DNA of 8,555 nt from the NCBI GenBank assembly GCA_964397555.1, contig CAYNJF010000077.1, forward strand, positions 1-8,555. The letters run 5' to 3'. Position 1 is the first letter of the stretch, and each line of letters starts with the position of its first letter. The stretch comes from CAYNJF01 sp964397555. GTDB lineage: Bacteria; Pseudomonadota; Gammaproteobacteria; Berkiellales; Berkiellaceae. The notes under the pieces were generated by a model that saw only the letters and a program-made list of their open reading frames with translations, did no database searches and had not been told where the DNA came from. This document shows positions 5,307-8,555 of this stretch, one piece after another. A program made the translations under genes and the position numbers.

Positions 5307-5359
5307 AGTTAGAGATTTAAAGTGATTCATACGCACATTGGTAGACCATGGAGGGTTGC

Positions 5360-5830
5360 ATGCATAGGGAAATGCCAGAGTTTGGCCCAGAAGACATTCA
5401 AGGTTCCATCAAGGGCTGGCTTGAGGCAAGGCAGAAAATGATGATTGCCTTCAATCACTTATGCATGTTAAAGCCTTTTGACGATTTGACTCAAGAGGAT
5501 CTCATTGAGCCTGTTGAAGACTTTTGCACGGAGCTTGTCGATTATTTGAGTTATGGCCAGTTTAAGGTCTTTGAAAAGATCCTCTCGCTGACGTTCCCAA
5601 ATCGAAACGAGTCTAAAGACGTGAAAATACTACTGTCGAGGATTTTTTCAAGCACCATTCACAGCATCGAGTTTCACGACACCTACACTCGCAATTTTGA
5701 AGTCGACTCTTTGAAAAAAGATTTATCCGATTTGGGGGTACATCTTGCTCATCGTCTTGATTGGGAAGATCAGCTGTTGGACAACTTGTATGAATCTGTC
5801 CTCATGCCTCACCCTCCCAAGACGACTTAA
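5360..5830 (+). CDS. rsd: Rsd/AlgQ anti-sigma70 regulator
   Basis: Regulator that binds the housekeeping sigma factor RpoD (region 4) and lowers its use as growth slows; called AlgQ in Pseudomonas. It has 156 residues from ATG 5360 (Rsd 158, AlgQ 160) and is all helical, with WLEARQKMMIAFNHLCMLKPF near the N terminus. The family core DFCTELVDYLSYGQFKVFEKIL follows, close to Rsd's DFCQSLVDYLSAGHF, and a C-terminal helical part ends in RLDWEDQLLDNLYES. ATG 5360 is preferred over in-frame ATG 5348 because GGAGG ends five bases before it. It is divergent from the small-RNA gene and converges on fdxA with two bases between the stops. The order dsbB, rsd/algQ, algP-like recalls the Pseudomonas alg regulatory region. 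Confidence 0.9.
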   Translation: MHREMPEFGPEDIQGSIKGWLEARQKMMIAFNHLCMLKPFDDLTQEDLIEPVEDFCTELVDYLSYGQFKVFEKILSLTFPNRNESKDVKILLSRIFSSTIHSIEFHDTYTRNFEVDSLKKDLSDLGVHLAHRLDWEDQLLDNLYESVLMPHPPKTT

Positions 5831-5832
5831 GG

Positions 5833-6156
5833 CTAATCTTCCAGATACTGCATCTTATCTTTGACGCCATTCCAGTCATTGGCATCATCAGCAGGCTCTT
5901 TATGAGCGTTGATCACAGGCCAAGTCTGAGCTTTTTCCGCATTGACGGCCAAAAACTGCTTTTGCTCTTCGGGTAAATCATCCTCAGAGAAAATGGCCTC
6001 GGCAGGGCATTCTGGCTCACATAAAGCGCAATCAATGCACTCTTCGGGATTGATCACCAAGAAATTGGGTCCTTCGTGAAAACAATCGACCGGACATACT
6101 TCAACGCAATCGGTAAACTTGCAGCGGATGCAGTTTTCCGTCACCACAAAAGTCAT
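5833..6156 (-). CDS. fdxA: 7Fe ferredoxin (one [3Fe-4S], one [4Fe-4S] cluster)
   Basis: Small soluble electron carrier, 107 residues, the size of Azotobacter ferredoxin I, which it closely resembles along its whole length. Cysteines 9, 17, 21, 25 and 40, 43, 46, 50 supply the ligands of the two clusters in the typical order. Cys12 matches the extra free cysteine of ferredoxin I. The shared C-terminal half (EAIFSEDDLPEEQKQF..., WPVI, DANDWNGVKDKMQYLE) separates it from short 2[4Fe-4S] ferredoxins. The frame is open further upstream, but ATG 6156 matches the family start and has GAGAGGG just before it, about 30 bases after a strong extended -10. It is transcribed singly, converging on rsd. The redox partner is unknown. 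In Pseudomonas, fdxA lies next to the RsmZ RNA gene. Confidence 0.96.
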   Translation of the reverse strand: MTFVVTENCIRCKFTDCVEVCPVDCFHEGPNFLVINPEECIDCALCEPECPAEAIFSEDDLPEEQKQFLAVNAEKAQTWPVINAHKEPADDANDWNGVKDKMQYLED

Positions 6157-6189
6157 AGCACCCTCTCTATCATTATTTTTAAGTGCGAG

Positions 6190-6198
6190 AGTATAGCA
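6190..6198 (-). promoter_or_regulatory. Extended -10 promoter of fdxA
   Basis: On the minus strand TGCTATACT is a TGn extended -10 with hexamer TATACT (5 of 6). No good -35 is seen, which extended -10 promoters tolerate. Predicted transcription starts near 6183, giving a leader of about 27 bases that holds the ribosome-binding site. Confidence 0.55.
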
Positions 6199-6353
6199 TG
6201 AGCGCAGCCATCCACCTAGCTGTTTTGATGGGAGCAATATCCCCTTTGTGCCCATCCTACAACCCCTTACGGTCAATAAAGCCACCAAAGACTTGACCTT
6301 TGAATAAGATGATTACAAACTTGTCCTTTTTTTAAAGACCTTAAGGACTCATC

Positions 6354-7076
6354 ATGCCTAGACCTAAAAAAGCAGCGCCTAAAGCTGTGAAGAAAACGAC
6401 AAAGAAAACCACTGCCAAAAAAGCAGCGCCTAAAGCAAAAGCAAGCAAAGCGAAAAAGGCGGTTGCTAAAGTAAGCCCAGCGCAAACCTTAGCGAAAGGT
6501 GTGATCAGCAGTGTTGAAGCTCTCGTCGCTCATTGGGACAAAGAGTCCAAATCGTTGAAAAAAGAATCTGAAGCCCTTCGTACTAAAATCAAAAAAGCGC
6601 AAGAAAAGCTTAAAAAGGCTAAAACAAAGCATAAAGAGATTGCTAAAAAGCTCAAAGCAAAGGCAACCAAATCTCTAGAAAACCAATTAAGCAAGGCGCT
6701 TTCAAGTGTCGAAGAGCTAACGAAGACCATCGAAGCGATTCAACACGACGTGGATGCCAACAAACAAGCGCAAGCGAATACCAAAGATGAACTTGCCAAG
6801 AATAAGCAATTGATTAAGCTCATCAAGGCTCACGATAAAGAGTGGAAGCTAAAAGACGAAAAGCCAGCCCCTTCGAAAAAAGTCAAAGCGAAAGCTGAGA
6901 AGAAGACAGCGAAGCCAAAAGCTAAAGCCAAGCCAAAAGCCAAGAGCAAAAAATCGACCAAAGCAGCGCCTTTAGCCAAAGAGGCCGATGTTCATGATGA
7001 TGCCATCATCGATTTTGATGACGCTTCTCCTGAAATCCAAGAATTTGATTTCACTGAAGAAGCCGCTTTAGCTTAA
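6354..7076 (+). CDS. Histone H1-like lysine/alanine-rich protein (AlgP-type)
   Basis: A 240-residue, very basic, low-complexity protein, probably a nucleoid-associated DNA-binding protein like Pseudomonas AlgP (AlgR3). Residues 1-40 are a K/A/P/T-rich tail (KKAAPKA units). Residues 45-165 form a long charged helix with heptad-like character, probably a coiled coil. Residues 170-209 form a second basic tail (KPKAKAKPKAK). The last 30 residues are strongly acidic (DVHDDAIIDFDDASPEIQEFDFTEE). AAGGA lies seven bases before the ATG. AlgP has its repeats mainly at the C terminus; here two basic tails flank the coil and an acidic end is added, so it may not be a true orthologue. It lies after rsd and fdxA, as algP lies near algQ, and a strong terminator follows. 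No enzymatic motif is seen. Confidence 0.75.
   Translation: MPRPKKAAPKAVKKTTKKTTAKKAAPKAKASKAKKAVAKVSPAQTLAKGVISSVEALVAHWDKESKSLKKESEALRTKIKKAQEKLKKAKTKHKEIAKKLKAKATKSLENQLSKALSSVEELTKTIEAIQHDVDANKQAQANTKDELAKNKQLIKLIKAHDKEWKLKDEKPAPSKKVKAKAEKKTAKPKAKAKPKAKSKKSTKAAPLAKEADVHDDAIIDFDDASPEIQEFDFTEEAALA
6366..6436 (+). repeat. Direct repeat in the basic tail of the AlgP-like gene
   Basis: An identical 20-base stretch coding KAAPKA occurs at 6366-6385 and 6417-6436, 51 bases (17 codons) apart. A diverged third copy (AAAGCAGCGCCT) lies at 6960-6971. Identical codons suggest recent duplication or slippage inside the tail-coding DNA. Confidence 0.7.
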
Positions 7077-7089
7077 TCCTACAAGGCTT

Positions 7090-7116
7090 AAGGGCGCTTA
7101 GAGCGCCCTTTTTTTT
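7090..7116 (+). terminator. Rho-independent terminator after the AlgP-like gene
   Basis: AAGGGCGC (7090-7097) pairs with GCGCCCTT (7103-7110) around loop TTAGA. Eight T (7109-7116) follow on the plus strand. It begins 13 bases after the AlgP-like stop codon. Confidence 0.93.
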
Positions 7117-7119
7117 ACC

Positions 7120-7671
7120 ATGATGAGATTTTTCTACACACTTATAAAAGCCATCACGCATGCTGGCAAGTTGAAAAGCCTAGGCCAAACTCGTCTGAAT
7201 ACCGTGCTTGAGATAAGCCCAGCCTACCTTCATGAGGCTGATGTTTCAGTGCTTGTGCTGGATTTTGATGGTGTCCTCAATGCCCACGGTGAGCTTTTTC
7301 CACGCGAAGACGTCCAAACATGGCTCAAAGCCTTGATGGATCAGTATCCGAGACTCAAAGTTGCCATTTTATCCAATAAACCTCTGGAGGCTCGCAAATC
7401 TTTTTTTGGTGAGCATTTCTCATCAATTGAGTTTGTTAGCGCCAAAAAGAAACCTTACCCAGATGGCTTAATCCAAATTACCCAAAAGCACCAGGTACGC
7501 TCAAATCAAGTCCTTCTGGTCGATGATCGCATTTTAACCGGGATGTTAGCGTGTGCCTTGGCGCAATGTCAGGGGGTATTGATTCATAAGCCGTATACCA
7601 ACATGAGAAAAAGACCGGTAAAAGAACTTTTCTTTGCCAGCCTTCGAGCCCTCGAGCGACTTTTCTTCTGA
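7120..7671 (+). CDS. YqeG-like HAD-superfamily phosphatase
   Basis: A 183-residue member of the HAD hydrolases (class IIIA, YqeG-like), probably a cytoplasmic phosphatase of unknown substrate. After an N-terminal ISPAYLHEADVSV segment comes motif I VLDFDGVLN (Asp48 nucleophile, Asp50). Motif II is LSNK (Ser85, Asn86), the conserved lysine is in AKKKPYPDG (about 109-111), and motif IV is VDDRILTG (Asp135-Asp136). In YqeG, motif IV usually reads GDQ-x-x-TD; here the last Asp is Gly141. The layout resembles YqeG, though the N-terminal arm is longer. The start is odd: ATG 7120 (or ATG 7123) comes three bases after the T tract of the AlgP terminator, with no ribosome-binding sequence. Expression may depend on read-through, or a later non-ATG start may be used. 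Its stop abuts that of glnK on the other strand. Confidence 0.8.
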   Translation: MMRFFYTLIKAITHAGKLKSLGQTRLNTVLEISPAYLHEADVSVLVLDFDGVLNAHGELFPREDVQTWLKALMDQYPRLKVAILSNKPLEARKSFFGEHFSSIEFVSAKKKPYPDGLIQITQKHQVRSNQVLLVDDRILTGMLACALAQCQGVLIHKPYTNMRKRPVKELFFASLRALERLFF

Positions 7672-8013
7672 TTAGTTTAAGGCGTCTTGGTCCATTTCTT
7701 GAGTTCGGATCCGGATTACTTTCTCAAGCGGGGTGACAAAGATCTTCCCATCACCAATTTTCCCAGTGTAAGCCGCTTTTAAGATAGCTTCGATGACTTT
7801 GTCTAAATCTTCGTCTAAAACCATGATCTCAAGTTTAGATTTCGGCAAAAAATCAATCACATACTCTGCGCCACGATACAGCTCAGTATGCCCTTTTTGA
7901 CGACCAAAGCCTTTGACCTCACTGACCGTCATGCCTTGCACATCTAGCTCTGAAAGCGCCTCACGAACTTCGTCTAGTTTAAACGGTTTGATGATGGCGG
8001 TGATTAATTTCAT
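7672..8013 (-). CDS. glnK: Nitrogen regulatory protein P-II
   Basis: Trimeric P-II signal protein, 113 residues, full length. It senses 2-oxoglutarate and ATP/ADP and controls targets such as glutamine synthetase adenylylation, NtrB or the ammonium channel. The N-terminal MKLITAIIKPFKLDEVREAL, the T-loop GFGRQKGHTELYRGAEYVIDFLPK with uridylylation site Tyr51, and the C-terminal TGKIGDGKIFV and VIRIRT signatures are all present. The N terminus and T-loop look most like Pseudomonas GlnK, which also lies near a ubiK-type gene; GlnB and GlnK cannot be told apart firmly by sequence. No amtB is adjacent. It starts 49 bases from the divergent ubiK start, with AAGG about eight bases before the ATG, and ends directly against the HAD gene. 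Confidence 0.95.
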   Translation of the reverse strand: MKLITAIIKPFKLDEVREALSELDVQGMTVSEVKGFGRQKGHTELYRGAEYVIDFLPKSKLEIMVLDEDLDKVIEAILKAAYTGKIGDGKIFVTPLEKVIRIRTQEMDQDALN

Positions 8014-8027
8014 ATACCAAGCCTTGT

Positions 8028-8036
8028 TGCTATAAT
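8028..8036 (+). promoter_or_regulatory. Extended -10 promoter of ubiK
   Basis: TGCTATAAT is a perfect extended -10 (TGn plus consensus TATAAT). The -35 position (TTTCAT, 8008-8013) is weak and overlaps the glnK start codon. Transcription would start near 8043 in a T-rich leader. Confidence 0.6.
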
Positions 8037-8062
8037 CGATTTTTTTTTCGGGAATGACACCT

Positions 8063-8290
8063 ATGATACCAAATGATGGGCCACACGTGAGTTTTGCTCA
8101 ATTTTTAAGCTCTCTCCCCGACCAGGTCAAACAAGCCCACCAAAAAACTCTCGAACAGCTCAAGCCTTGGTTTGATAAATGGCTTGAATCGATGAATCTG
8201 GTAACTCGTGAAGAATTTGAGGTTCAACAAAAGATTCTTGAGCGCCTTGTCCAGGACATTGAGACTCTAAAAGGCTCTTCCAGCGATTAA
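8063..8290 (+). CDS. ubiK: Ubiquinone biosynthesis accessory factor UbiK (YqiC family)
   Basis: Small, mainly helical accessory factor of aerobic ubiquinone synthesis. In E. coli, UbiK forms a coiled-coil complex with UbiJ and supports the cytosolic Ubi complex. About 75 residues are seen from ATG 8063. The C-terminal half carries the family signature LVTREEFEVQQKILERLVQDIETL (E. coli: LVSREEFDVQTQVLLR), a predicted coiled coil; the N-terminal amphipathic helix (FAQFLSSLPDQVKQAHQKTLEQL) is less conserved. Start choice: GGGA (8050-8053) is nine bases before ATG 8063, but only adjacent to the in-frame ATG 8054, so 8063 is preferred. Divergent from glnK. Its TAA overlaps the stop codon of the gene on the other strand. 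Confidence 0.85.
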   Translation: MIPNDGPHVSFAQFLSSLPDQVKQAHQKTLEQLKPWFDKWLESMNLVTREEFEVQQKILERLVQDIETLKGSSSD

Positions 8291-8555
8291 GACTTCGACT
8301 GTTTGGCAAATTCGAGCACTCGCACCACGCCAGTCCCCATGACTAAGATCACATAAAGGTAAGCGAGAGGCTCGAACCAAGCCTCAAAGCAAGCCATCAT
8401 GGTGAAAAGAATAAATGCTTCGGCCCGCTCCATGAGCCCTGGGCTGTAATAGAATGCTTTATTGGATTGCTGGCTGGAGACCGCCCCCACCACGAGAAAC
8501 GACGTCACACATATAAGGGTGGCTGCAAACATCCATAACCCAGGCCAGGCCCTCG
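8287..8555 (-). CDS. CDP-alcohol phosphatidyltransferase family protein, C-terminal part (cut by window edge)
   Basis: The last 88 residues of a membrane enzyme; the frame runs off the right edge, so its start and the catalytic CDP-alcohol motif (DGx2ARx8Gx3Dx3D) lie outside the window. Visible are a membrane helix (WPGLWMFAATLICVTSFLVV), a loop, then SPGLMERAEAFILFTMMACF and a final helix ending in VVRVLEFAKQS. The G-L-x-E/G-R-A/T-E turn followed by a hydrophobic stretch is typical of the C-terminal half of this family (E. coli YnjF-like). Such enzymes join CDP-diacylglycerol to an alcohol such as inositol phosphate or glycerol phosphate; the substrate cannot be told from this part. The internal ATG at 8532 is not the start. 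Convergent with ubiK; the stop codons overlap. Confidence 0.75.
   Translation of the reverse strand, partial: RAWPGLWMFAATLICVTSFLVVGAVSSQQSNKAFYYSPGLMERAEAFILFTMMACFEAWFEPLAYLYVILVMGTGVVRVLEFAKQSKS

Noticed and set aside
4651..5347. tRNA, tmRNA, 6S or RNase P RNA in the dsbB-rsd gap
   Set aside because: No cloverleaf, no CCA end and none of the conserved core sequences of these RNAs; the GGA-in-loop pattern points to the CsrB/Rsm type instead.
6293..6321. TTGACC as a promoter for the AlgP-like gene
   Set aside because: The -35 is fair, but the matching -10 position (CAAACT) is poor, so it is not listed as a feature.
1..8555. Mobile elements, CRISPR arrays or phage genes
   Set aside because: No transposase, integrase, terminal inverted repeats with duplicated targets, or regularly spaced repeats were found; the genes are ordinary chromosomal ones.

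Overview
The window comes from a gammaproteobacterial chromosome of moderate GC (roughly the mid-40s by eye). Gene content points to the Pseudomonas/Legionella side of the class: an AlgZ/FimS-type sensor kinase, Rsd/AlgQ, an AlgP-like lysine-rich protein, a 7Fe ferredoxin, GlnK and UbiK, plus the lptM-lysA-dapF-DUF484 group. No phage, IS, tRNA, rRNA or CRISPR sequence is visible. Both outer genes are cut by the window edges.

Layout. (a) 1-1409, minus strand: the N-terminal 233 codons of an AlgZ-type histidine kinase, preceded by a carboxylesterase/acyl-protein thioesterase. (b) 1473-4824, plus strand: a tight operon of a 34-residue LptM-like lipoprotein, lysA, dapF, a DUF484 protein and dsbB. 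All joints overlap except lysA-dapF. It combines the last steps of meso-DAP/lysine synthesis with two envelope functions. (c) 4811-5347: a 500-base stretch without protein genes. Its left half reads on the minus strand as a structured RNA with eight GGA motifs, several in hairpin loops, and a strong terminator. Its right half has a GacA/LetA-type box, a perfect IHF consensus and a DnaA box. I interpret this as a CsrB/RsmY/RsmZ-family regulatory RNA with its control region. (d) 5360-7116: rsd/algQ, fdxA (minus) and a histone H1-like AlgP-type gene with a strong terminator. (e) 7120-8555: a YqeG-like HAD phosphatase, glnK (minus), ubiK, and the C-terminal end of a CDP-alcohol phosphatidyltransferase (minus).

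How it fits together. The most notable element is the candidate Csr/Rsm sponge RNA between dsbB and rsd. Such RNAs titrate CsrA/RsmA and are switched on by the GacS/GacA (LetS/LetA) system. Rsd, the divergent neighbour, binds the housekeeping sigma factor, so the shared intergenic region may couple two global growth-phase switches. The lptM-dsbB link in one operon also makes sense: LptM assists maturation of the disulfide-bonded LPS translocon protein LptD, and DsbB regenerates the disulfide catalyst.
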